From Hyphomonas atlantica corrig. (GTDB lineage Bacteria > Pseudomonadota > Alphaproteobacteria > Caulobacterales > Hyphomonadaceae), in the NCBI RefSeq assembly GCF_000682715.1, contig NZ_AWFH01000008.1:1-64000 (forward strand): a stretch of 64,000 bases of DNA. Direction: 5' to 3'. Positions 45,525 through 53,189 of the stretch are shown here, in pieces; position 1 is the stretch's first letter; each line of letters begins with the position of its first letter. The notes beneath the pieces are model-generated. The model was not told the origin of the DNA, did no database searches, and saw nothing but the letters and a program-made list of their open reading frames with translations. Position numbers and translations under genes: made by a program.

Positions 45525-46148
45525 TCAGACCGCGTGACGAATGGCTCCAACTTCCAAGGCACGGACGATCAGTTCCGTCCGGTTCCGCGAACCGAGCTTG
45601 TCCCCAATAGACTTCACGTAAATCTTGATAGTCTCGGGAGACAATCCCAGCTCGCGAGCCATTTCCTTGTTCGTCATTCCGCTTTGAAGCAGTCCGAGGA
45701 CATCCTGCTCGCGCTCAGTGAACCGAACACTCACCTGGCGATCATGGGCCATTACGCCAAATGACCGGGTCTTCTCAGAGCCTTCATTCTTGCAAATGTC
45801 CCGCACCGCCCGGACGAACTCGTGACCCAAAATACTCTTTGAAATGAAGCCATTAGCCCCACCCTCAAGGGCTAATTCGATCTCACCTCTCGAGGCAATA
45901 CCCGAAAGCGCGATCAACTTTACATCCGGCATGATCTCACGAAAGTTCGCGAAGCCTGATGGAAGAGCCAAGCCGGGCATTCTGATATCAAGCAACGCAA
46001 CCGCAGTGTCCGGATTGTCGTACAAGGAGCGCACTGCGCTCGCATAGTCTGATGCCTTCACGACCTTTGCCACGTCAGGCCACATCTCCAGCAGGCAGGA
46101 CAAGGCGTCCACAAACAAGCTGTGATCATCAGCCACAAGAATCTTCAT
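45525..46148 (-). CDS. NarL/FixJ-type response regulator
   Basis: A 207-residue two-domain regulator. The receiver domain (1-120) has D7-D8 (MKILVADDHSLF) and phospho-acceptor D54 in VALLDIRMPG. The LuxR-type HTH (about 142-200) has FTEREQDVLGLLQSGMTNKE, then MARELGLSPETIKIYVKSIG. The start is put at MKILVADD, the usual receiver N-terminus, though no good ribosome site is visible; the frame is open to 46247. A histidine kinase gene lies 740 bp away on the other strand and may be its partner. Being next to the exopolysaccharide region, it is a candidate regulator of it. Confidence 0.9.
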   Translation of the reverse strand: MKILVADDHSLFVDALSCLLEMWPDVAKVVKASDYASAVRSLYDNPDTAVALLDIRMPGLALPSGFANFREIMPDVKLIALSGIASRGEIELALEGGANGFISKSILGHEFVRAVRDICKNEGSEKTRSFGVMAHDRQVSVRFTEREQDVLGLLQSGMTNKEMARELGLSPETIKIYVKSIGDKLGSRNRTELIVRALEVGAIRHAV

Positions 46149-46886
46149 ACCAGTTTCACTAGTCACAATATTCGGTCCGATCAGATTATTGATGATGCGC
46201 TTTGGTCGCCCATCGCCCCCAAGAGTGTGGAGACAAGTATAGCCCAAACATACACGCCAACTGATACCCCCATATGGCCCCCCCTAATAGCCTCCCCCTC
46301 GAAAATTGGGTTTGCTCGTCGGTCAAAATGTTAGCCTAACTCAGTTTCGATACAGCGCCTGAATGCACCTTGCCGTCCAACCTGATGAGGGGATAGACAC
46401 CAACGAGCAGCCAAAACTGCATATAGAAAAACATATCAATTACTACCCTAAACGGGGGGCATTGCTGCCAAAATTCAAATTGATTCACTGCTTCCTACCA
46501 GATGATGCAAGAATGATCATTTGCTAGGCAGTAGCATTGACTTGGAATTCAGCTTGCAGGAAGTGATGTTCCATCAATCAACTTTGGAAATACATCACCC
46601 GCAATGTGGCGCATCACGCAGGATGCCCCCGGCGGAACAATATGATGGGACCGCCACCTCACAATGGCAAAGTGAAGCCACCAAGCTTTCCACCCCCCCG
46701 AATCTTTGGGAACGGCACATGAGGAATATACGTTAGACTCTAGGCGCCAGTATGTTTGCCGACGCTACGAATGTTTGACGCAACGTCTGAAGCGCATCGG
46801 AAAAATTGGGCACACCAAACCGCCAGCAGCATCACACTTCATTGTCACATCACGCATATCCGATCGCGAGGAAATTGAAGACAGTT
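46149..46886. other. 738-bp intergenic region between divergent two-component genes
   Basis: No convincing gene was found. The region is AT-richer than its neighbours and has several C/G tracts (CCCCCATATGGCCCCCCC near 46264, ACGGGGGG near 46451, C7 near 46693) and a short palindrome GTTAG-C-CTAAC (46330-46340). A possible EcfG-type promoter is at 46709-46734. It should hold the promoters of both the response regulator and the kinase genes. Confidence 0.4.
46709..46734 (+). promoter_or_regulatory. Possible EcfG-type (general stress) promoter
   Basis: GGAAC (46709-46713), 17 nt, then CGTT (46731-46734). This fits the GGAAC-N16/17-CGTT pattern of alphaproteobacterial EcfG sigma factors. It is 150 bp before the kinase gene and on the same strand. 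A match of 9 fixed bases in a 0.7-kb region could arise by chance but seldom. Confidence 0.4.
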
Positions 46887-47624
46887 ATGAATAAAGACCA
46901 GCCGCTAGACGATGACGAAAGCACAATCTCTTCGCAAAGTCATTTTGTGGAGGGCGTCGCGCACGACTTGAATAATCTGATTGCTGCAACGGCGGGGTTT
47001 GCAACACTTATCTTGTCCAACCCGGAGCGCCACGCGCACGTTTATGCTGAACGAATTCTCGCCGCATCACGAATGTCAGGCCTGCTTGTAGAGCGGCTGA
47101 TACATCCGCACGAGCGACACGAAACTGCAGGCGCTCACAATGTTTCCGATGTCATCGACGAGATCGTGACACTCATAGAGCTTGGATCTGGCAAGAAAAC
47201 CAAGGTGCACGTCTCCATTGATGAAGCTATCAAGGATTACCAAATTGACGTCACTGATCTGCAACAATTGATCATGAACCTCTCGATCAACGCGCGACAC
47301 GCCCTGAGGGCGAACAAAACCAACCCCGAACTCACAATCAAAATCAATCATGCGCCAGAGGAGTTCGCAGAACGCCAACCCGACTTCGGCAGCACCACAC
47401 GCGAACAGAAATATCTCTGCCTTGAAGTATCCGACAACGGAGCCGGCATGGATGAGGCAACACGACGAAACGTGCTGAAACCCTATTTCACCACCAAGAA
47501 AGAATTGGGAACCGGCATCGGCCTCGTAATCGTTTCCAATATTGCCAAGTCCTACGACGGCGCAATTTTCATAGATAGCGAACCAGGCCGTGGCACGCAG
47601 TTCTCGGTGCTGTGGCCCATATAA
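46887..47624 (+). CDS. Histidine kinase (short, sensorless)
   Basis: A 245-residue cytoplasmic kinase with no recognised sensor or membrane segment. The H-box H26 is in GVAHDLNNLIAATAGFATLI (HDxNN type, as in hybrid/NtrB-like kinases). The catalytic part has NLSINARHALR (N box), LEVSDNGAGMDE (G1), PYFTTKKELGTGIGLVIVSN (F/G2) and GRGTQFSVLWP. The start is at 46887 with GAAG 6 nt before it; the frame is open from 46806. It could phosphorylate the response regulator encoded divergently. Which signal it reads is not visible; it may need a partner sensor. Confidence 0.88.
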   Translation: MNKDQPLDDDESTISSQSHFVEGVAHDLNNLIAATAGFATLILSNPERHAHVYAERILAASRMSGLLVERLIHPHERHETAGAHNVSDVIDEIVTLIELGSGKKTKVHVSIDEAIKDYQIDVTDLQQLIMNLSINARHALRANKTNPELTIKINHAPEEFAERQPDFGSTTREQKYLCLEVSDNGAGMDEATRRNVLKPYFTTKKELGTGIGLVIVSNIAKSYDGAIFIDSEPGRGTQFSVLWPI

Positions 47625-47645
47625 GTGGCCAACAGCTACTGCTGT

Positions 47646-48212
47646 CTAGCCGATTTTTTGCAGCTGGCTTTGCCTGACAGTGACGGGAACCTTTCGCGAC
47701 AACATGCTAACCAGCAAGGTTACGCGATCCGTATCCGGCAACGAAACCACATCGCCAATCCAGTTGTCGAAAGCACCCGATAGGACGCGCACACGATCCC
47801 CAGGCGTAAACTCCGGCTGAACACTTCCTGCTCCCTGTCGATCAGACAGCTCTATCATGCGCTCAACAAGACCGAACGGGAGCTGTGCCAGCTGCCCCCC
47901 GAAACTCAGCACCCTGCTTACGCCGATCGTGCTGTTTATCGGATACCAGCTGTCTTTCTCAAGATTTAATTCAACAAACAGGTATCCAGGGAAAAGCGGC
48001 TTCTTTCGACGAACAACCTTTCGGGCATGCCGCACATTCTTCTCAAAGGTTGGCAGGAAAGATCGGTAGCCCTGGCGTGAAAGATGGGAGTTGGCAAGAG
48101 CCTCCTGTCCTGCCTTGCTTTGCACCACGTACCAGTGCCTGAACTCGCCGCAATGCACTTCATGGCGAACCTGTGCTGCATCAGAAACCACGCAGCTCGA
48201 AACCGTTGACAT
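47646..48212 (-). CDS. NusG/RfaH-like specialised transcription antiterminator
   Basis: A 188-residue paralogue of NusG. The NGN domain (about 22-120) has HWYVVQSKAGQEALANSHL, RRKKPLFPGYLFVELNLEKD and a GVSRVLSFGG segment. A KOW domain (about 135-188) follows with FTPGDRVRVLSGAFDNWIGD. The second motif is of the RfaH/UpxY kind rather than housekeeping NusG. Such proteins keep RNA polymerase going through long polysaccharide operons. It lies 3.5 kb from the start of one, but on the opposite strand. An ops-like octamer in that operon's leader fits such a role. Confidence 0.85.
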   Translation of the reverse strand: MSTVSSCVVSDAAQVRHEVHCGEFRHWYVVQSKAGQEALANSHLSRQGYRSFLPTFEKNVRHARKVVRRKKPLFPGYLFVELNLEKDSWYPINSTIGVSRVLSFGGQLAQLPFGLVERMIELSDRQGAGSVQPEFTPGDRVRVLSGAFDNWIGDVVSLPDTDRVTLLVSMLSRKVPVTVRQSQLQKIG

Positions 48213-48515
48213 AGATATCCCCCGACAGACTGTTGTTCGTGGGCTGATTTTTATTAATCCAGCCCAGCTGACCCCGTCGTGAATTTAGGTGCCAATGATC
48301 TTGCCTCATCGAAAGCCACCCGAGACGGCCCCACATTTGGACTAACCAACAAGCTGGAAAATGAAGCATGACCTGGAACGCCGTCAGATCGGCATACAAA
48401 AACGAGCTGAGATTGCGCACAATCCAGCCCGTCAAAAATATACATGTGCTTGTATTGATCGCGATCAGCACAGCTCACCATCACACCATGATGAGCGCAG
48501 AAATAATTACACCCC
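48213..48515 (-). other. Leader region of the antiterminator gene
   Basis: 303 bp between the FecR-like gene and the antiterminator gene, both on the minus strand. A stem GGGCTG/CAGCCC (48241-48246/48260-48265) around an AT-rich loop lies 29 bp before the antiterminator start. I see no gene and no ops-like motif. Confidence 0.35.
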
Positions 48516-49007
48516 TTACGGACTAATTGGGTCACCATCGTCATCAAGCTCATTAATGATGATGACGCCACCAACAAGCACACCAGCCCCTACCGCGGCG
48601 GGAATAACTGGGCTGTTGAACCCAAGTAGAGGTGCACTATCCGGTGCCTGAACTGGTGCAGCACCGAAGTTGCTCGCCTGAAGCTGCACTATTTCTGCTG
48701 TGCAAACATTCGCGCCTGTTGCCATTGAACTACTCGCCCCAACACTCACGGGAGAACACCCCGGGGCGGAGACTTGAACCTGGGCATCTGCCCCCGTGAT
48801 GATCCTGTCGCCTGGCATCAACTGGAAACCGTCCGTCACCGAAACAGTGATCCCGCTGCGCTGCACCTCAACGGCACCTGTCACCCCAGACAAGGTTCCG
48901 ATGGGACCGCTACCGGCACCTCCTTCCGCCTGATCTGCCGCCGCCATTCCGCAGGCGAATGCGGCGACGATTGTCGCGCTAACCAAAAGACGAGCTTTGT
49001 TCATCAT
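48516..49007 (-). CDS. Exported FecR-like protein with C-terminal hydrophobic tail
   Basis: A 163-residue protein with a signal peptide (about 1-24, ending MAAADQ). It then has a FecR-like segment (GTLSGVTGAVEVQRSG, FQLMPGDRIITGADAQVQVS) and a C-terminal hydrophobic stretch (IPAAVGAGVLVGGVIII) with an acidic tail (NELDDDGDPISP). It should be periplasmic or surface-exposed and membrane-tethered. FecR-like domains of this sort occur near polysaccharide export genes. The start is MMNKARLL, after GGGAAG 5 nt upstream. A CCCCCA-TT-TGGGGG palindrome lies about 97 bp before it. Confidence 0.7.
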   Translation of the reverse strand: MMNKARLLVSATIVAAFACGMAAADQAEGGAGSGPIGTLSGVTGAVEVQRSGITVSVTDGFQLMPGDRIITGADAQVQVSAPGCSPVSVGASSSMATGANVCTAEIVQLQASNFGAAPVQAPDSAPLLGFNSPVIPAAVGAGVLVGGVIIINELDDDGDPISP

Positions 49008-49103
49008 CTTATCTTCCCTGCAAGACATTGTTCGTTGTGAACGTGACAGTGCAATATGATTACTTGCCTACGAAAATACCCAATCAACCATCATGTCACC
49101 ATT

Positions 49104-49117
49104 CCCCCATTTGGGGG
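49104..49117. promoter_or_regulatory. CCCCCA-TT-TGGGGG palindrome
   Basis: Perfect 6+2+6 inverted repeat (49104-49117) between the phosphatase gene stop and the FecR-like gene, which it may control. C/G tracts also mark other intergenic spots in this region. The regulator is not known. Confidence 0.4.
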
Positions 49118-49894
49118 TCAGACGGCAGGTTCTGACACGTCAGCAGAACAAGTTTGAAGTATGTGCCGCGTTTGCCCATCAATCATCAGCGCGCTCAGAA
49201 CACCACTCCGATACGCGCCGGTATCCAGTCCAATCCGATTGGCACAGGTATCCACCTCGCGACTAATCGTATGACCATGCACGACCACAAGACCATGATC
49301 GATGCGCGACCTCAGGAAAGGCTCTCTTATCCAGTGCATGTCCTGCGGTGTCTGATGCTCAAATGGAATCCCGGGACGGATCCCAGCATGCACAAAAAGG
49401 TAATCGCCAAAGCGCACATAGTCATGAAATCCGGACATGAACTGAATATCGTCAGATGGAATGGCGGATAGCAAAACTTCACGCAGCTCGAACTCATCCA
49501 GATCACGCAGCTCACGGCTTTGCACACCGTAACTCTCCGCACACGCCAAGCCGCCCTGTTGCAACCAGGGTCTAATCAGCTGCGTTTCGCCGCTTAACGC
49601 GCGGACGAGAATTTCTTCATGATTCCCGGCGATGAAATGGCATGTGTGCCGCACAGATAATTCGTCTCGCAGAAACTGCACCACGGATCGTGAAGAAGGC
49701 CCGCGATCGATCAGATCACCGAGAAACACAAGGGCAAGCTCCTTTGGCGCTCGCCGCGCGTTGTCGTCCTCGATCTGCGCGACCAGATCCAGAAGCAAGT
49801 CGAAGCATCCATGAATATCACCAATCGCATAAGCGCGCTTTCCGGGCGAGCCGGACGGACTGGATGATCGCTTCAGTAAATCGAATGGGAACAT
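49118..49894 (-). CDS. PPP-family metallophosphatase
   Basis: A 258-residue serine/threonine protein phosphatase-like enzyme. Metal ligand motifs are all present: AIGDIHGCF (D26, H28), VFLGDLIDRGPSS (D60), HFIAGNHEEI (N91, H92), then FVHAGIRPG and the late HGHTISRE. No signal peptide, so cytoplasmic. It might dephosphorylate proteins or nucleotides such as Ap4A. It is located among regulators of the polysaccharide region, but no direct link is visible. A C12 tract lies 91-102 bp upstream of its start. Confidence 0.88.
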   Translation of the reverse strand: MFPFDLLKRSSSPSGSPGKRAYAIGDIHGCFDLLLDLVAQIEDDNARRAPKELALVFLGDLIDRGPSSRSVVQFLRDELSVRHTCHFIAGNHEEILVRALSGETQLIRPWLQQGGLACAESYGVQSRELRDLDEFELREVLLSAIPSDDIQFMSGFHDYVRFGDYLFVHAGIRPGIPFEHQTPQDMHWIREPFLRSRIDHGLVVVHGHTISREVDTCANRIGLDTGAYRSGVLSALMIDGQTRHILQTCSADVSEPAV

Positions 49895-49984
49895 GGACGA
49901 TGGTTTCCTAGCGCCTGTTCTGCAAGACCACGGTATCTAAGTGAAGGGCACCGGAGGTCTAAATTGGGCTCCGGATAGGCTCAG

Positions 49985-49996
49985 CCCCCCCCCCCC
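49985..49996. repeat. Homopolymeric C12 tract
   Basis: Twelve consecutive C residues on the + strand (G12 on the coding strand of the phosphatase). The tract lies in the 126-bp gap before the phosphatase gene. Such tracts slip in replication, or are misread in sequencing. Confidence 0.85.
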
Positions 49997-50020
49997 ATTC
50001 GAGCACCCCATCAAGATAAC

Positions 50021-50968
50021 CTAGACCAGGGCGCCCGACCGCACGAGCCAAAGGCTCGGGTCAAGAGAAAACAAACTCATATCTGCCGGGCGCCAAACAA
50101 ACTGCCCGTCCTCGTCACCTCTCTCGACGAGGTGAATGTCCATGCGATGCTCCCAATTGTACTTTTGCCCATCAAATACAAACGGCATATCTTGTCCTGG
50201 ATCCAGATGCAGCCTCACACGCTGGATATCCGTATCGCCAGGGCGCTGAGAAGACCGCCCAAACTCCAATACAGGACACCAAGGCCGCCGCACATCAAAC
50301 GAGGCCGAACTCTCATGAATGTAACTGCATTCGAAATCTACCATCACGCCCAAACGACGAGCCAACAAAATCCGCTCCCGGAACTGATGCCTGTGATTTA
50401 TGCTTGCGTCTCGCCACCAATTTAGCAGACGCCGCCCACCGACCGGGGCACCATCTATTCCAAAATGACAAATATCAAATTCTGACGACTCCGGCCGGGC
50501 AAAGACAATCCGGACATTCATTTGCGGGCGGGTTTCTTTTAGAATCGCGCGAAACCGACACCACGCCTCGCACCAGATCTGGTACGCTGGTGACTTCAAT
50601 CCGCCACGCCACATAAAATGCGACCTATCCACATAAAGGACCACACCTTCCATGTCCGGTCCGATGCGTTTCAGATAGATACGGACTTGATCCAATCGGC
50701 GCTGAATCGCGGCTTTCACGGTATGCTCGGACGCATTGACACTATGTCCACCATCAATCATTGCGAGGAGAAAACGACGACAGTCACCTGGCTCGCCGCC
50801 AGGCAGCACTGTCCAGTCATTGTGACCGGCCACCTGCAATTGGCGAACGATATCAAGTCTTGACGCAGGGCTTGCTCGATCCAGGACGACCTCAACCGAA
50901 TTTGCAATGTCGAACCATTCATCCGAACTCGCACTTAAATGCTCTACGGTAGTTCGCACCGGCTGCAT
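50021..50968 (-). CDS. Unknown protein beside the exopolysaccharide operon
   Basis: A 315-residue soluble protein without a signal peptide, membrane segment or recognised motif. It has many Trp, Arg and Asp residues and a pattern of beta-strands ending in acidic residues (MEGVVLYVDRSHFMWRGG, GVMVDFECSYIHES) that might suggest a TIM-barrel or glycoside-hydrolase-like fold; this is a guess. The start is MQPVRTTV at 50968, since GGTGG lies 5 nt before it and the longer frame would begin with GTG. It is divergent from the polysaccharide operon and next to the phosphatase gene. Confidence 0.6.
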   Translation of the reverse strand: MQPVRTTVEHLSASSDEWFDIANSVEVVLDRASPASRLDIVRQLQVAGHNDWTVLPGGEPGDCRRFLLAMIDGGHSVNASEHTVKAAIQRRLDQVRIYLKRIGPDMEGVVLYVDRSHFMWRGGLKSPAYQIWCEAWCRFRAILKETRPQMNVRIVFARPESSEFDICHFGIDGAPVGGRRLLNWWRDASINHRHQFRERILLARRLGVMVDFECSYIHESSASFDVRRPWCPVLEFGRSSQRPGDTDIQRVRLHLDPGQDMPFVFDGQKYNWEHRMDIHLVERGDEDGQFVWRPADMSLFSLDPSLWLVRSGALV

Positions 50969-51103
50969 TGTATCCACCCGCCTCTGATTCTTGTTCGATA
51001 GATCGAGACTAGCAGCGGACCGCCTTCAGGGGATCAACCTGATGGGGTAACGCATCTGGTAGCCAAAAGAAGTACCACGCCCAGAAAACGGCACTTTCCA
51101 ACC

Positions 51104-51137
51104 GCAGAAAAAGAAAAGAAGAATGAACTTTTTCTGC
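51104..51137. repeat. Perfect 10-bp stem in the operon leader
   Basis: GCAGAAAAAG (51104-51113) and CTTTTTCTGC (51128-51137) are exact complements around 14 nt. The A/T-rich stem could act as a terminator in one orientation or as an RNA element. Confidence 0.5.
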
Positions 51138-51416
51138 CTACTGAATTCCAGGAAAGCCACTATATTCGTGGGCCGTCTTCTATATATCTCGCGCATCCTC
51201 CGAACATGGCGTCGAAATTTTCTGGCAAGATGCAGCACCCCCAGTGCACGAAATGCAATCGGATAGACCAACGAACGACCAAATTTTGATATTCGGAAAA
51301 TTGACTTCAAAACTTCGTCGAATTCCCCATTGACCTCGCCTACGCAGCTCTATAGCTAGGCCTCGCAAACACGACCCAAATAACTTCCGCGTGAGCTCAA
51401 ATGCTTGCACCCGGGA

Positions 51417-51431
51417 GTGCGGTAGCTTTTC
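51417..51431 (+). promoter_or_regulatory. ops-like element (candidate antiterminator recruitment site)
   Basis: GCGGTAGC at 51419-51426, in the context GTGCGGTAGCTTTTC, equals the core of the RfaH ops element (GGCGGTAGCGTG). It includes the GC-GGTA-GC mini-hairpin formed by the non-template strand in the E. coli system. It lies 253 bp before the first gene and on its strand. Recognition by the local NusG-like protein is an inference. Confidence 0.4.
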
Positions 51432-51631
51432 ATTAGTCGTCTTGCTCAACATCAATAATCAACTTCAGAGCCCGACAGGAATACTTCTCGACGGATATTC
51501 GTGAAGCGACTCCCATCACGAGTTTTCGGTCTGCGGAAAGCAAGCGGCCGAAATAGTGTCATCGCCTCTCAAAGCGATTTCACTTTATCCGTTCACTGCT
51601 TTCGTTGCTCATGGAAGACACAGCGTAGGCG

Positions 51632-51660
51632 CGTACGACTAGATGCATAGTCGTTGTACG
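51632..51660 (+). repeat. Bulged hairpin just before the first exopolysaccharide gene
   Basis: CGTAC-GACTA (51632-51641) pairs with TAGTC-GTT-GTACG (51648-51660), with a 3-nt bulge and a 6-nt loop. It ends 19 nt before the ATG at 51680, so it may affect translation of the first gene. Confidence 0.4.
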
Positions 51661-51679
51661 TCTTGGAAACAGGCAATCT

Positions 51680-53125
51680 ATGTTCTTGAATTCAAACGGA
51701 CCGGCGCGTGATGTTGACCAGCACATTGATCGCCCCGCATCTTTCCTAATTCAGCACACGAAATCGACTGTTTTAGTATACGCAGATATCGTTTCCGCGA
51801 TTCTCGCGGTTCTGGTCTCAGTTACGCTTAGCAATGCCATTCGCCCTCTTCTGGGCGCGCGCCCCATAGCGATAGAATCCGTTGAATTTACATTTCACAT
51901 ATCTATCATCTTCGTGTTCACCGTCGCACTATTCGCATGGTTCACCTCCAAGGGTCACTATCGAAGACGAGAGGCGTTGATCAATCGACTCGGACAAATT
52001 CTCGGCGGCTGTGGAATGGCATTAATCTGCGCAGCCGCAACACAATTCGCGACTGTTGAGGTTGGGTCACGATTACTCACTCTCTCTTACTGGTTGTTGC
52101 TGGTTCCCCTGATTATTATCGGTCGCCTGATTGCCGGACATATACTTCGCTCGGCGAACATCTGGACGAATAATGCTGTCCTGTTTACGGCGCCAAACAG
52201 AGCGGACCAGGTTTCAAAGCTCATTGAGAAACACGATGAACTGGGAATTGTGCTCACGAAGAAGTTTTTCTGCTCGGGCAATGCTGCCACTAACCTTCTT
52301 AATGCCATGCGGGCAGCCACGAGTTCGGGATCTGTGATCATCTATGCCCCGGCGCCTGAAGACCAGGAACAGCACGAGGTACTCGAATCACTGGTCGCGG
52401 AAGGGCTTCCCTTCATGTTCTCTGCTCAGAGCAGCCCACTACCGAACCAGGCCGAGGTACATAACTATCCTCTTGAAGATATTTCTGTCCTGGAAGTGCC
52501 CGATGTTCTTGCGAGGCCCTTGGCACTCGCGACGAAGAGACTGTTTGACATCGCAGTGTCTTTCACGATGCTTCTAGTTCTCTCCCCTGTCTTCATTATC
52601 ATTTCATCGCTCATCAAGCTTGATGGCGGCCCCGCCATGTTCCGACAGGAACGGCTTGGTCGGAACGGCGAAGTATTCAAATGCCTGAAGTTCCGTTCCA
52701 TGATCATGAATGCGGAAGAACGATTGAGCCAGATGATCGCATCGGATCCCAAAGTCGCCGCTGAATGGAACGCGTATCAAAAACTACAAAAAGATCCGCG
52801 CATTACGCGAATTGGAAAAATCATACGGAAAGCCAATCTGGATGAGCTTCCTCAGCTTATCAACATTCTTCGCGGCGACATGAGTTTGGTTGGTCCACGC
52901 CCTATGACCATCCCTCAAATCGAAGAGTACGGTCCCTCAATCGCTGCTTACAAACGCATGCGGCCAGGGATTACTGGCATCTGGCAGACAAATGGCCGTA
53001 ACTCCACCACGTTTGCGGAACGCGCCCGGATGGATGCCTGGTATGTTCGCAACTGGTCTCTTTGGAGAGACTTTATCATTCTTGTACGCACTTTCCGTGA
53101 AGTACTCTTCGCTCGCGGTGGATAA
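51680..53125 (+). CDS. Undecaprenyl-phosphate glycosylphosphotransferase (polyprenyl priming enzyme)
   Basis: A 481-residue membrane enzyme that starts polysaccharide synthesis by moving a sugar-1-phosphate onto undecaprenyl phosphate. Four N-terminal transmembrane helices (about 27-145) and a CoA-binding-like domain precede a further helix (about 290-312) and the bacterial sugar transferase domain. Motifs are DGGPAMFRQERLGRNGEVF, KCLKFRSMI, KANLDELPQLINILRGDMSL and VGPRP. The layout is WcaJ/HfsE/PssY-like. The start at 51680 has only a weak ribosome site, inside a structured leader. It is the first gene of the operon. Confidence 0.93.
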   Translation: MFLNSNGPARDVDQHIDRPASFLIQHTKSTVLVYADIVSAILAVLVSVTLSNAIRPLLGARPIAIESVEFTFHISIIFVFTVALFAWFTSKGHYRRREALINRLGQILGGCGMALICAAATQFATVEVGSRLLTLSYWLLLVPLIIIGRLIAGHILRSANIWTNNAVLFTAPNRADQVSKLIEKHDELGIVLTKKFFCSGNAATNLLNAMRAATSSGSVIIYAPAPEDQEQHEVLESLVAEGLPFMFSAQSSPLPNQAEVHNYPLEDISVLEVPDVLARPLALATKRLFDIAVSFTMLLVLSPVFIIISSLIKLDGGPAMFRQERLGRNGEVFKCLKFRSMIMNAEERLSQMIASDPKVAAEWNAYQKLQKDPRITRIGKIIRKANLDELPQLINILRGDMSLVGPRPMTIPQIEEYGPSIAAYKRMRPGITGIWQTNGRNSTTFAERARMDAWYVRNWSLWRDFIILVRTFREVLFARGG

Positions 53126-53189
53126 CCACATCTGAGCTCGCTTCCATAGCGCTGCTTTTGCTAAGCTAATCAAGACAACTGGTATTTTT

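Larger units (their letters stand above)
50969..51679 (+). other. 711-bp leader and promoter region of the exopolysaccharide operon
   Basis: No convincing gene is seen; two overlapping short frames on the minus strand (51026-51310, 51180-51455) look spurious. The region is AT-rich. It contains a 10-bp perfect stem (51104-51137), an ops-like octamer (51419-51426) and a bulged stem (51632-51660) just before the first gene. The length suits a leader RNA. Confidence 0.5.

Noticed and set aside
51055-51063. TCTGGTAGC, like the first part of the enterobacterial JUMPstart sequence
   Set aside because: It is about 360 bp from the ops-like octamer, whereas the two parts are adjacent in JUMPstart, so it is probably coincidence.
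51026-51455. Two overlapping short frames on the minus strand in the operon leader
   Set aside because: They overlap in different frames, are basic and low in structure, and lie in AT-rich leader DNA with hairpins.
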